NCBI RefSeq assembly: GCF_000164695.2
Contig: NC_014643.1
Location: 2,046,001-2,110,000, forward strand
DNA length: 64,000 nt
Source: Rothia dentocariosa ATCC 17931
Lineage (GTDB): Bacteria; Actinomycetota; Actinomycetes; Actinomycetales; Micrococcaceae
Direction: 5' to 3'
Position numbers and translations under genes: made by a program. The notes below the pieces were generated by a model. The model was given only the letters and a program-made list of their open reading frames with translations. It was not told the DNA's origin and made no database searches. Shown here in pieces: positions 55,680-64,000 of this stretch. How positions within the stretch are numbered: the first letter of the stretch is position 1; each line of letters starts with the position of its first letter.

Positions 55680-56786
55680 CTAACGTGACTCACTAAGTGC
55701 TTTCCTTACGGTCTCTAGAAGCTCTTCCCACGAAACGTCAAACTTTGCAAGACCTTCGGTTTCGAGCTTATCCACAACCTCTACATATGAGATACCCAGA
55801 CGCTCGATATCGTCCAGAATCTTGTTGGAGTTCGTATACTCACCGGTTACAGTATCTCCCGTGATTTCACCATGATCAGCAACAGCGTTCAGAGTTGCTT
55901 CAGGCATGGTATTGACAGTGTGTTTAGCGACCAGACCGCTAACGTAGAGAGTATCTGGAAGTGCCGGATCTTTGACTCCAGTAGATGCCCAGAGCGGGCG
56001 CTGAACGTTGGCACCATGAGATGCCAAACGTGCCCAGCGTTCAGAAGAGAACATCTCTTCAAAAACTTCATATGCCAGACGAGCATTTGCCAGACCGGCC
56101 TTACCCTTAAGCGCTAAGGCCTCTTCAGTACCGATTTCATTCAGACGGGTATCTACCTCGCTATCTACGCGGGATACGAAGAATGATGCGACCGAATGGA
56201 TCTTAGAGAGATCCTTACCGTTTTTGAGTGCTTCTTCAAGGCCGAGCATGTAAGCGTTAATGACTTCACGATAACGTGTTAGTGAGAAGATGAGAGTCAC
56301 ATTAACGCTGATTCCGGCTGCAAGAGTCTTGGCAATAGGCTCCAAACCTTCGACGGTTGCGGGAATCTTGATCATGACATTCTCACGGCCTACACGCTCG
56401 TAGAGTTCTCGTGCCATTTTCTGGGTTCCCTCGGCATCGCGGGCAAGGCGAGGATCAACCTCAATAGAAACCCTGCCGTCGTAACCTTTAGAAGCAGAAT
56501 ATATGGGTTCGAATACGACACAAGCAGCACGTACGTCGTCAGTAGTCGCTGCGAAGACAGCTTCTTCAACGTCTGCGCCGGATGCGGCAAGCTGACGCAT
56601 CTGCTCAGCGTAAGCAGCACCTTTTGAAAGCGCACCGGCAAAGATAGTGGGGTTGGTAGTGACACCCACGACGTTCTTAGCGCTGATGAGCTCTGCAAGA
56701 CTGCCACTGGTAAGACGGTCGCGGGAAAGATCATCAAGCCAAATGGAGACACCAGCTTCAGAGAGCTTTCGAGTCGAATCACTCAT
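55680..56786 (-). CDS. tal: Transaldolase
   Basis: 368 residues of the actinobacterial (TalB-like, longer) class. [12 protein letters not shown] and [14 protein letters not shown] open the barrel. [15 protein letters not shown] carries the Schiff-base Lys. [15 protein letters not shown] and [18 protein letters not shown] are conserved. It links the non-oxidative pentose phosphate path with glycolysis. It sits 112 bases downstream of tkt on the same strand. Confidence 0.96.
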   Translation of the reverse strand: MSDSTRKLSEAGVSIWLDDLSRDRLTSGSLAELISAKNVVGVTTNPTIFAGALSKGAAYAEQMRQLAASGADVEEAVFAATTDDVRAACVVFEPIYSASKGYDGRVSIEVDPRLARDAEGTQKMARELYERVGRENVMIKIPATVEGLEPIAKTLAAGISVNVTLIFSLTRYREVINAYMLGLEEALKNGKDLSKIHSVASFFVSRVDSEVDTRLNEIGTEEALALKGKAGLANARLAYEVFEEMFSSERWARLASHGANVQRPLWASTGVKDPALPDTLYVSGLVAKHTVNTMPEATLNAVADHGEITGDTVTGEYTNSNKILDDIERLGISYVEVVDKLETEGLAKFDVSWEELLETVRKALSESR

Positions 56787-56897
56787 GCAATAAAACCTTC
56801 AATCTAAATTAGTCAATATGGACGGGTGAGCATTAATGAGCTATGCAAGATGCAAGTAGCATCAAAACTCACCGAAAAACTGTAACTTGCCAGCTAG

Positions 56898-59009
56898 CTA
56901 TTTGGCTGCGGCGATAGATTCTTCAGCAGCAGTCACGACGGCTTCAGGGGTAATACCAAACTCACGGTACAAAGTCTTAGCATCGGCAGAAGCCCCAAAG
57001 TGTTCAATTGAGACAGCACGTCCTGCAGAGCCGAGCAAATCGTACCAGCTCATGCCCAAACCGGCTTCAACTGAGACGCGTGCTGCAACCGAGGAAGGCA
57101 GAACTGATTCTCGGTATTCGTTTGACTGCTCGTTGAACCATTCGCGGGAAGGCATTGAAACAACTCGGGCTGCAATGCCTTTTTCTGAGAGCTTGTGGCG
57201 GGCTTCGAGGGCAATTTCAACTTCAGACCCAGTTGCGATCAGGATGACATCTGGAGTTCCCTCGGTGTCAGCCATAACATAACCTCCGCGCGCAGTACCT
57301 TCTGCGGAAGCAAATTTTTCGCCTTCAGTGTCTGAATGAATATCCTCACGAGCCCAAACCGGTAGGTTCTGGCGAGAAAGTACTAGGCCGGCAGGGCGGT
57401 CTTTCTTCTCAAGAATAGTACGCCAAGCAACCGCAGTTTCGTTCGCATCCGCAGGGCGTACAACGTCGAATCCAGGAATTGCGCGCAGTGAGCTGAGATG
57501 TTCGATTGGTTGGTGGGTGGGCCCGTCTTCGCCAACACCAATGGAGTCGTGAGTCCAGATATACAGTGCAGGTACACCCATGAGAGCTGAAAGACGGACT
57601 GCAGGACGCTGGTAATCCGAGAATACGAAGAACGTCCCAGAGAAAGCACGGGTTGGCGAAGATAGCACGATACCGTTCACAATTGCGGCCGCCCCCTGCT
57701 CGCGAATACCGAAGTGCAACACACGACCGTAGGGGTTGCCGGTCCAATCCTCCGTACTGTGCGAAACCGGGTTGAATGATTCGGCGTTGTTGATGGTGGT
57801 GAGGTTAGAACCTGCTAGATCGGCAGATCCACCCCAAAGCTCAGGGAAAGTATCAGCAATAGCATTAATGACTTTGCCGGATGCTGCGCGGGTTGCTAGT
57901 GAAGTACCCGGCTCAAAGACAGGGAAAGCAGCCTTATAATCAACTGGCATTTCGCCTGACACCAGGCGGTTGTACAGCTTTGCCCGCTCAGGGTTAGCCT
58001 GAGCCCATGCCTCAAATTTTTCATTCCAGACCTTATGCGCAGCAGCCCCGCGTTCACGAAGTTCACGAGTATGCGCCAGAACCTCATCCTCAATGAAGAA
58101 GCTCTTTTCGGGGTCAAATCCTAGAACTTTCTTGGTTTCAACGATTTCTTCGGCCCCCAGCTTTGAGCCGTGAACGGACCCAGTATTTTGCTTGTTGGGT
58201 GCTGGGTAACCAATGATAGTACGCACCTCAATGAATGAAGGCTTATCCGTGACCGTTTTCGCGCGCTCAATAGCGTTGTAGAGTTCCTGCACATCTTCAA
58301 CGTAGTTTCCGGTCTTGGTCCAGTCCACGTGCTGAACATCCCAGCCGTAGGCCCGGTAACGAGCTGGCACGTCTTCGGTGAATGCAACGTCAGTGTCTTC
58401 TTCAATAGAAATATGGTTGCGATCCCAGAGTACGATGAGATTGCCCAATTCTTGGTGCCCAGCAAGCGCACTGGCTTCTGCCGTTACGCCTTCCTGAACA
58501 TCGCCTTCAGAGGCGATACAGTACACATAATGGTCAAAGGGAGAAGCACCAACCGGGGATTCGGGGTCGAAAAGACCACGCATATAACGTTGAGCATATG
58601 CAAAACCAACGGCAGAAGCGAGCCCCTGACCCAATGGACCAGTCGTAATTTCTACACCCTTGGTGTGCTTATATTCAGGATGTCCAGGAGTGAGCGCATC
58701 CCATGTGCGAAGAGATTCTAGATCCTCCATCTCAAGACCATACCCACCCATAAATAATTGGGTGTAAAGAGTCAGCGATGTGTGGCCGGGGGAGAGGATG
58801 AAACGGTCGCGACCTTCCCAACGGTCATCATTGGGGTCTTGGTTCATGACCTTTTGGAAGAGTAGATAGGCAACAGGAGCAAGGCTCATGGCGGTGCCGG
58901 GGTGACCTGACCCTACTTTCTCAACCGCATCGGCTGCCAATAAGCGAGCAGTATCAACCGCACGCTGGTCTACCTCAGTCCATTCGAACTTTTCGTTAGG
59001 GTTAGTCAC
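56898..59009 (-). CDS. tkt: Transketolase
   Basis: 703 residues from GTG 59009 (read MTNPNEKFEW). AAGGGA is six bases upstream; the open frame reaches 59054, but that part (CTSCMTYHQAKGQ) is not family-like. VGSGHPGTAMSLAP, the thiamine-pyrophosphate GDVQEGVTAEASALAGHQELGNLIVLWDRN segment, and GVGEDGPTHQPIEHLSSLR are canonical. It transfers two-carbon units in the pentose phosphate path and uses the TPP whose supply is served by the ThiD-TenA gene. It precedes tal in the same direction. Confidence 0.97.
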   Translation of the reverse strand: MTNPNEKFEWTEVDQRAVDTARLLAADAVEKVGSGHPGTAMSLAPVAYLLFQKVMNQDPNDDRWEGRDRFILSPGHTSLTLYTQLFMGGYGLEMEDLESLRTWDALTPGHPEYKHTKGVEITTGPLGQGLASAVGFAYAQRYMRGLFDPESPVGASPFDHYVYCIASEGDVQEGVTAEASALAGHQELGNLIVLWDRNHISIEEDTDVAFTEDVPARYRAYGWDVQHVDWTKTGNYVEDVQELYNAIERAKTVTDKPSFIEVRTIIGYPAPNKQNTGSVHGSKLGAEEIVETKKVLGFDPEKSFFIEDEVLAHTRELRERGAAAHKVWNEKFEAWAQANPERAKLYNRLVSGEMPVDYKAAFPVFEPGTSLATRAASGKVINAIADTFPELWGGSADLAGSNLTTINNAESFNPVSHSTEDWTGNPYGRVLHFGIREQGAAAIVNGIVLSSPTRAFSGTFFVFSDYQRPAVRLSALMGVPALYIWTHDSIGVGEDGPTHQPIEHLSSLRAIPGFDVVRPADANETAVAWRTILEKKDRPAGLVLSRQNLPVWAREDIHSDTEGEKFASAEGTARGGYVMADTEGTPDVILIATGSEVEIALEARHKLSEKGIAARVVSMPSREWFNEQSNEYRESVLPSSVAARVSVEAGLGMSWYDLLGSAGRAVSIEHFGASADAKTLYREFGITPEAVVTAAEESIAAAK

Positions 59010-59315
59010 GTATTGTCCCTTCGCTTGGTGGTACGTCATGCATGAAGTACACAAACAATAGTAGTCTGTGAACGCTGACTGCAGCAGATATAACTCAAAA
59101 GATAGGGTGCGTATTCCATGAGCACTCTCAACAAGTAATCATGTACATAGCATCTATAAATCTATCGTGAAATTCTACCTTCTTAAGGATAGTTCACCAT
59201 CCTAGCGTTTATAGTATGTTCGCATGGTATTTAGACGACTTATGCCTCACGCTGAACTTACATACATAGGATGCTGTAGCCTAAGCTCCACGTAGATAAG
59301 TTTCAAAATAGACCA
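59010..59315. other. Spacer between ctaB end and tkt start
   Basis: About 300 bases. It must contain the minus-strand promoter of tkt. No convincing consensus pair was found by eye. The left arm of the ctaB terminator follows at 59316. No other gene is seen. Confidence 0.35.
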
Positions 59316-59356
59316 CCCGTATCTTGAGATAGCTGCTTTACTCGCCTCAAGATACG
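59316..59356 (-). terminator. Terminator after ctaB
   Basis: CCGTATCTTGAG (59316-59327) pairs perfectly with CTCAAGATACGG (59345-59356) around a 17-base loop. It stands just past the ctaB stop at 59364; the downstream minus-strand sequence is GTGGTCTATTTTG. Confidence 0.75.
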
Positions 59357-59363
59357 GATGCTC

Positions 59364-60362
59364 TTAGAAAATAAAAGATTCTAATATAGGCTGCCCAACA
59401 AAAGGATCGATTGCCAATGCAATGAAAAGAATCGTTAGGTATGTGATGGACCCGAAAAATACCACCATAGCGGTACGGCTTGTCGCTACCTGCTGGAGAG
59501 CTAAATAATGGAGCTTGTGGCAGTGGTAGAGGAACCATGCACCAGCGGTAGCCGCGCTAACGCCGTACACCCAGCCCGCGCCTCCAATAGGGATCAGTAG
59601 AAGCGAACAGATAACCATAGCCCAGCCGTAGAGTACTACCTGTACAGACACTGTTTGAGCGGGAGCGATAGCACCCAGCATAGGAACACCGGCTGCTTTA
59701 TAATCCTCCGCGTATTTCATAGAGAGTGGCCAATAGTGCGGAGGAGTCCAGAGGAAAATTACTGTAAAGAGAATTAAAGCTGGCCATTCAATGGTATTGC
59801 GAACAGCTGCCCATGCAATTAGGACAGGCATACACCCGGCAATCCCACCCCACACAATATTCTGAGTAGTGCGCTTCTTTAAATACATGGAGTAGAAGAC
59901 TACATAGAGCAAAATAGCGGCAAGCCCTAAAAGCCCAGAGAGGGGATTTACCATAGTCCACAGATATACGACGGAGATAACAGCAAGTGCCCATGCGAAG
60001 ACGAGTGCTTCTCGGTCTGTTAGCTCTCCGGTAACTAGGGGGCGTTTTTCGGTTCGCTTCATTTTTCGGTCAATATCACGATCGATATAACAGTTGAAAG
60101 CGCAGGAAGCGCCAGCCGCCATGGCTCCGCCAAGAAGCGTATTTATGACTAACCAGAAACTGGGCATGCCGTGTGCCGCAAACATCATTGTAGGGGCGGT
60201 TGTTACTAGAAGAAGCTCAATAATTTGGGGCTTTGTCAGGTGAATATACGCTTTTAATTTGCGTCCCAAGGTCATGTCCCTTGTTGCCCGCGGAGTAGGT
60301 ACAGTCACCTCTGACGCCGCATGCGTGGAGGACGGAACCTCCTGAATTGTGTAACCCTTCAT
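59364..60362 (-). CDS. ctaB: Protoheme IX farnesyltransferase
   Basis: 332 residues from ATG 60362 (MKGYTIQEV), chosen because AAGGAG lies six bases upstream; the frame itself runs on to 60443. A UbiA-type prenyltransferase: [21 protein letters not shown], the Asp-rich [20 protein letters not shown], and a second motif around [13 protein letters not shown]. It has about nine membrane segments. It makes heme O from heme b for the aa3 oxidase. Its neighbour ctaA carries out the next step. The N-terminal ~45 residues are a variable cytoplasmic leader. Confidence 0.95.
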   Translation of the reverse strand: MKGYTIQEVPSSTHAASEVTVPTPRATRDMTLGRKLKAYIHLTKPQIIELLLVTTAPTMMFAAHGMPSFWLVINTLLGGAMAAGASCAFNCYIDRDIDRKMKRTEKRPLVTGELTDREALVFAWALAVISVVYLWTMVNPLSGLLGLAAILLYVVFYSMYLKKRTTQNIVWGGIAGCMPVLIAWAAVRNTIEWPALILFTVIFLWTPPHYWPLSMKYAEDYKAAGVPMLGAIAPAQTVSVQVVLYGWAMVICSLLLIPIGGAGWVYGVSAATAGAWFLYHCHKLHYLALQQVATSRTAMVVFFGSITYLTILFIALAIDPFVGQPILESFIF

Positions 60363-60576
60363 GATGGGCTCCTTGACGTGTGTGCGTGTGCCTAATCTGC
60401 GCGTATCAATCTGTGGGGTAAGGAGGTACTCACAGATAGGCATACCTTCGACTCAAAGACGTGCAGGCGCAGGAATGCTCCTTAATAGTGTACGCCTAAC
60501 CTTAAATAGCTACCAAGGCATGCCAGCAATAAACCCATATATGACATTGTGCGCTTACCGTGTGAATAACTCAGCT

Positions 60577-61623
60577 CTAAGAAATTGCTAGCCGCTGTTG
60601 AGCTAGGGCACGGGTCTTCTGAGAAGATAGGGTCAGCTGCCTTTCGATCAGCGATAGTGATGCCCAGGTAAACATACCCGACCCCAGCATATGTGCCTCA
60701 ACGAGTAGAGGGGGAAGTCCCGTGTTGTACTGGATATAGCCAATCGCGCCCTGATAGACCATGATTGCTGCCAGTACAAGTAAAGATGATAAGAAAGCAC
60801 GTGGCATGTCGTACTTCCGCACTAGAACAAACATGATAACCAACAGAAAAAGAAACGCCCACACTGCCCATGCATGCGCACGGGATACTGCGATAGCGTC
60901 GAACTCGTGGCGATGCGTGCGTGGATCACCCGCATGCGGACCAGTCCCAGTGACTACGGTACCCATGAAAAGTAAGAACGAAACTAACGCCAAATCTATC
61001 CAACCAAGTAGGCGGATAACACCACTTTTTTGTGGGGGAAATTCCCTAGTAATATCTTCGCGCTCAGAGACACCTGCCCTAAAATAGCGACGCACACGGT
61101 TTACCAAGATTGCCGCTAGTCCAATCATGATGGCAGAGGCGAGGTAATGGGCTGTTACCATCCAGGGATTAAGCCGCTGCCATACAGTAATACCGCCAAT
61201 AACGGCCTGTAGCGGAATACCCCACAGGAGCAGTAAAGTCAGATTGAAAAGATCACTGTACTTTGATTCGTGCGCTCGTAATCCCGTAAAAAGCTTTGCA
61301 AAGATTGCTTTGACGTGGTGCACATCAGGCAGCGCAATGCGGAGAATCGCTAAGAATGCAAGGATAGTGATCACCATGAGCACAAAAGTAAGCATACGGT
61401 TACCGAATTCAACGAGCCCATGGATACCGTCGGCAGGGGTAGTTGTCCACTGTTCTGCAGTACACCGAGGCCAGGTATCGCATCCAAGGCCTGATCCCGT
61501 AAGGCGCACAACGGCGCCGGTTACGATGAGTAAGAGATTGCTCAGGGCCGTACCCACCGCTGTGTACAAAACCCAGGGGGTGTATTGGATGGGGGATAGT
61601 TTATTTTTGAGGGTAACTAGCAT
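60577..61623 (-). CDS. ctaA: Heme A synthase
   Basis: 348 residues with eight membrane segments in two halves. The first half holds GAVVRLTGSGLGCDTWPRC, with the two loop Cys of the CtaA disulphide (in GLGCDTWPRC), and HGLVEFGNRML with the heme-ligand His and conserved Glu. The second half repeats the fold with RAHAWAVWAF and VEAHMLGS. It oxidises the heme O methyl group to heme A. It lies 215 bases from ctaB and 95 bases from the ABC permease on the same strand. Confidence 0.94.
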   Translation of the reverse strand: MLVTLKNKLSPIQYTPWVLYTAVGTALSNLLLIVTGAVVRLTGSGLGCDTWPRCTAEQWTTTPADGIHGLVEFGNRMLTFVLMVITILAFLAILRIALPDVHHVKAIFAKLFTGLRAHESKYSDLFNLTLLLLWGIPLQAVIGGITVWQRLNPWMVTAHYLASAIMIGLAAILVNRVRRYFRAGVSEREDITREFPPQKSGVIRLLGWIDLALVSFLLFMGTVVTGTGPHAGDPRTHRHEFDAIAVSRAHAWAVWAFLFLLVIMFVLVRKYDMPRAFLSSLLVLAAIMVYQGAIGYIQYNTGLPPLLVEAHMLGSGMFTWASLSLIERQLTLSSQKTRALAQQRLAIS

Positions 61624-61718
61624 AAGAAAAGCCTTTTAAACCGTGTATGCGTTAGGGATAATCGTTGATGGTGCTGATTGATCCCAGAGCTCGTCCCGAA
61701 ATCCTGAACCTAAGAGCG

Positions 61719-62549
61719 CTAATCGGACCATTTAAATTTACGTGAAGCAATAAAACCAATCACTAGTGTCCAGACAAGTAGCACAGCATGGGGAAGGGGT
61801 AAAAATATATCCTGTAGATAATCACCGCGAATCGCTTCACCTAAAGCGCCTGAAGGCAGGCACAGAATGATAATACGGTACAGCTCAGGGAAATTATCCA
61901 TTGGAATAAGGATCCCACCAGCGCTGGCCAGAACAACCCAGGCGATATTCACGATAGCCAAAGTTGCCTCAGCCCTCACCGTCCCAGCAACGAGTAAGCC
62001 TAGCGCTGTAAATGCGGCAGCCCCAAGCAATAAAGTACTAAAAGAGCGATACATCGCAAAAATATCCGGACGCCATCCAAGACCGAACCCAACAATAGTG
62101 ACCATAATAAACTGTATGGCGATAACGGTGATAACTGCCAGTACCTTGCCAATAATAAGCCCGTTGCGTCCTAGAGGAGTGGTAGACAGAAAACGAAGAA
62201 CACCGTACCGGCGGTCAAAACCAGTGGCAATCCCTTGACCGGAAAGTGCAGTTGAGACAACACAGAGAGCCAGTACTCCCGGCACTGCAACATTTATGCG
62301 GGTCGTATTCAACGCGTCTGCGTAAGAATCCAGAAAGCTTGTATAGCGAAGTCCGAAAAGCGCCATCACGGGGAAGGCAATATTGAGCATTAGCTGTTCA
62401 CCATTTTTAAGCATGGCAAGGGTCTCATATTTGCCTTGAGCTAGAATACGCTGAAAACTAGAAGCAGCGCGCGGCTGCGGATACTCGTTACCTTCTCCCA
62501 TCTGCTGACTATCAGGGACAGTGGGCAGCTCTGCATTTGTGGGGTTCAT
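61719..62549 (-). CDS. ABC-2 type transporter permease
   Basis: 276 residues with six membrane segments after a ~50-residue cytoplasmic leader. GIATGFDRRYGVLRFLSTTPLGR and LASAGGILIPMDNFPE are typical of ABC-2 (multidrug/antibiotic type) permeases. The start overlaps the ATPase stop by four bases. The pair lies beside ctaA and a probable sufR, the same place as the ABC genes upstream of M. tuberculosis sufR. Substrate unknown; a link with heme or cell-envelope export is only suggested by position. Confidence 0.9.
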   Translation of the reverse strand: MNPTNAELPTVPDSQQMGEGNEYPQPRAASSFQRILAQGKYETLAMLKNGEQLMLNIAFPVMALFGLRYTSFLDSYADALNTTRINVAVPGVLALCVVSTALSGQGIATGFDRRYGVLRFLSTTPLGRNGLIIGKVLAVITVIAIQFIMVTIVGFGLGWRPDIFAMYRSFSTLLLGAAAFTALGLLVAGTVRAEATLAIVNIAWVVLASAGGILIPMDNFPELYRIIILCLPSGALGEAIRGDYLQDIFLPLPHAVLLVWTLVIGFIASRKFKWSD

Positions 62550-63610
62550 CGAATATCACGTCCCGAAATATCCAAGAATACGTCTTCCAAAGTCTTCGGT
62601 TCCATCGTGAGAGAGTTAGGCATAAGGTAGTGATGTGCTAGGGCTGTCGTGAAAGCGGAAAGATGTTCGGGTGTAAGGGGACCACGGAGCTCATATTCGC
62701 CTAAGCCGCCTAGTGAGTATGGCATATGCTCGATAAGCTCTACATCCGTACGAAGATGTACAGGCAATAAGTCGTCACGCGTAGGTGAAGGGGCTTCTAA
62801 CGTGAAATGAAGACGTACAATCCCGTCTCCTGATACAAGTTCAGGGACTGTGCCTTCACGCACCGTTTGACCATCATCAATAATATAGACATAATCCGCG
62901 AGCTTTTGCGCATCATCAATGAGATGGGTTGTTAAGATAATGGCGACTCCAGCCTCACGCTGCTCACGAATAATGTCAAAGACGACATTGCGAGACTGCG
63001 GATCAAGTCCTGCTGATGGTTCGTCTAAAAAGAGTACCGAAGGACGCCCAAGAAGGGCTGCTGCTAATGAGACACGTTGTTTTTGTCCCCCAGAAAGGCG
63101 CCGAATATTGGTGCCGTTAAAAGCATCTATTCCTAAACGATCAACAAGTTCACCGACAGGATAAGGATTGGCGTACATCTGAGCAACATGTTCAAGAAGT
63201 GGTACGGGACGTACGGCGTTAGGAAGCCCCCCATCCTGAAGCATGATACCGACGGAGGCCCGCATCTCTGGGGATGCCAGAAGAGGGTCTTCTGAAAGAA
63301 GCTGAATAGTGCCGGACGTAGGTTCAGTAAGCCCCTGGGCACATGCAAGAGTTGTAGTCTTACCTGCACCGTTAGCACCCAAGAGTACAACAACCTCGCC
63401 GGGATAGACTTGAAGACTTATGTCAGCAACTGCGCGATGCATACCCTGAGCGGTAAGACGTTCAGGGTGTTTCTCGCGGAAAGAACGAGAGGGCTTAAAC
63501 TCTTTGACGAGATGAGAAATCTTGAGTGCAGGATCGCTGCTAGTACCGCGAGCTGCTGAAATGTCTAATGCGGTAGCTGCTTGGTGTTGATAAGCTTCAG
63601 TTTCTGCCAC
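62546..63610 (-). CDS. ABC transporter ATP-binding protein
   Basis: 354 residues. Walker A LLGANGAGKTTT, signature LSGGQKQRVSLAAALLG, Walker B VLFLDEPSAGLD, and H-loop TTHLIDDA are all intact. The ~50-residue N-terminal and ~100-residue C-terminal extensions are normal for DrrA/CcmA-like ATPases. It powers the permease encoded downstream, coupled by a four-base overlap. It is divergent from the plus-strand gene that opens at the window end. Confidence 0.92.
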   Translation of the reverse strand: MAETEAYQHQAATALDISAARGTSSDPALKISHLVKEFKPSRSFREKHPERLTAQGMHRAVADISLQVYPGEVVVLLGANGAGKTTTLACAQGLTEPTSGTIQLLSEDPLLASPEMRASVGIMLQDGGLPNAVRPVPLLEHVAQMYANPYPVGELVDRLGIDAFNGTNIRRLSGGQKQRVSLAAALLGRPSVLFLDEPSAGLDPQSRNVVFDIIREQREAGVAIILTTHLIDDAQKLADYVYIIDDGQTVREGTVPELVSGDGIVRLHFTLEAPSPTRDDLLPVHLRTDVELIEHMPYSLGGLGEYELRGPLTPEHLSAFTTALAHHYLMPNSLTMEPKTLEDVFLDISGRDIR

Positions 63611-63888
63611 CTCTCTATCTTAAGCCCTCAGAGAGTAATCTCTATGTTTCCCTCTAGCGATAGCATCTTTATGACGCGAGTTAGATCACGTCAAAGTGAG
63701 GATATGAACCGCTTAGCCCCCTCATGGAAATGCCCGAAGAGCAAAAATACCTAGAGGCCTAAAGGCGGTATTATCTTTCACCGGTTCTTATGGCTTGCCG
63801 CAGCTAAGCAAGAGACTAAACGGTGTGGTGTGTGCAAGTAGGAAGACCTTACTAGCCAAGATTGAAGTAATTAGGACATACTTTAGTT
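63611..63888. other. Divergent promoter region between ABC operon and sufR-like gene
   Basis: 278 bases between divergent genes. It must hold promoters in both directions. I see no clear palindrome that I would assign to SufR. No coding frame of interest. Confidence 0.35.
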
Positions 63889-64000
63889 GTGTATTCCGTG
63901 AACAAGACATCTCATCGAGGGCTTCAACAGCAGCCTTCCTCGCATAAGAAGTCAAGCTCTGGCGCACGTAAAGCGGAAGTTGAAGAACGCACCCGTGACC
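63889..64000 (+). CDS. sufR: Probable start of ArsR/SufR-type regulator gene (3' end beyond window)
   Basis: A frame is open from GTG 63889 (or GTG 63898) to the edge and reads VYSVNKTSHRGLQQQP, then a Ser/Lys-rich stretch and RKAEVEERTRD. The last part fits the residues just before the first helix of SufR-like Fe-S sensing regulators (EERTRDRVL...). The position after a divergent ABC pair and the ctaA/ctaB genes agrees with the actinobacterial sufR-sufBDCSU locus. AGGA lies 12 bases before the first GTG. With under 40 codons visible the call rests largely on synteny. Confidence 0.5.
   Translation, partial: MYSVNKTSHRGLQQQPSSHKKSSSGARKAEVEERTRD

Overview
The window reads as a chromosomal segment of a moderate-GC member of the Micrococcaceae, most like Rothia (R. 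dentocariosa/R. aeria type). This is inferred from gene content, codon use and synteny; no 16S is present. The order uvrC-rapZ-yvcK-whiA-gap-pgk-tpiA-secG followed by an opposite-strand pgl-opcA-zwf-tal-tkt-ctaB-ctaA-ABC block and a probable sufR start is the classical actinobacterial arrangement, also known from Mycobacterium tuberculosis.

Layout. 1-11 kb is accessory: a Tat-exported glycine-rich surface protein cut by the window edge, a DUF3516-type Ski2-like helicase, an Imm52-like immunity gene broken by an in-frame stop, a heterodimeric ABC exporter whose first subunit has lost its P-loop, and a secreted protein/lipoprotein pair. 11.2-13.1 kb is a TPP riboswitch driving a ThiD-TenA fusion. 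13.1-21.3 kb is a type I restriction-modification island (hsdM, hsdS, a small ORF without a normal start, a DEDDh exonuclease protein, hsdR). It is bracketed by two almost identical ~63-bp hairpin repeats. 21.3-27.1 kb holds two tandem quinone-reductase paralogues, an SPFH protein, a four-cysteine membrane protein and a quinol-type nitric oxide reductase. An IdeR/DtxR-like iron box lies between the reductase and plsC.

27.5-42.2 kb is the conserved core: plsC, uvrC, rapZ, yvcK, whiA, gap, pgk, tpiA and secG. Embedded in it are an orphan all-helical protein between pgk and tpiA, a DUF6176 protein, a BCCT osmolyte transporter and a small membrane-anchored protein. 42.4-51.9 kb is the most unusual block: a SWIM zinc-finger protein followed by three consecutive ~890-residue DUF6493-like paralogues, inserted exactly between secG and the pentose-phosphate block. 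52-63.6 kb is the minus-strand run of oxidative and non-oxidative pentose phosphate genes, heme O/A synthesis and an ABC transporter. The last ~110 bases open a plus-strand gene, probably sufR.

The core genes form a coherent carbon-metabolism and envelope set: glycolytic trunk, NADPH supply, RapZ/YvcK/WhiA control, SecG, and heme A for the terminal oxidase. The best candidates for poorly described biology are the SWIM plus triplicated DUF6493 cluster, the P-loop-less ABC half-transporter, and the hsd island with its extra nuclease. No tRNA, rRNA, CRISPR array, integrase or transposase was recognised. Family assignments come from recognised motifs and memory of the families; no database search was run.
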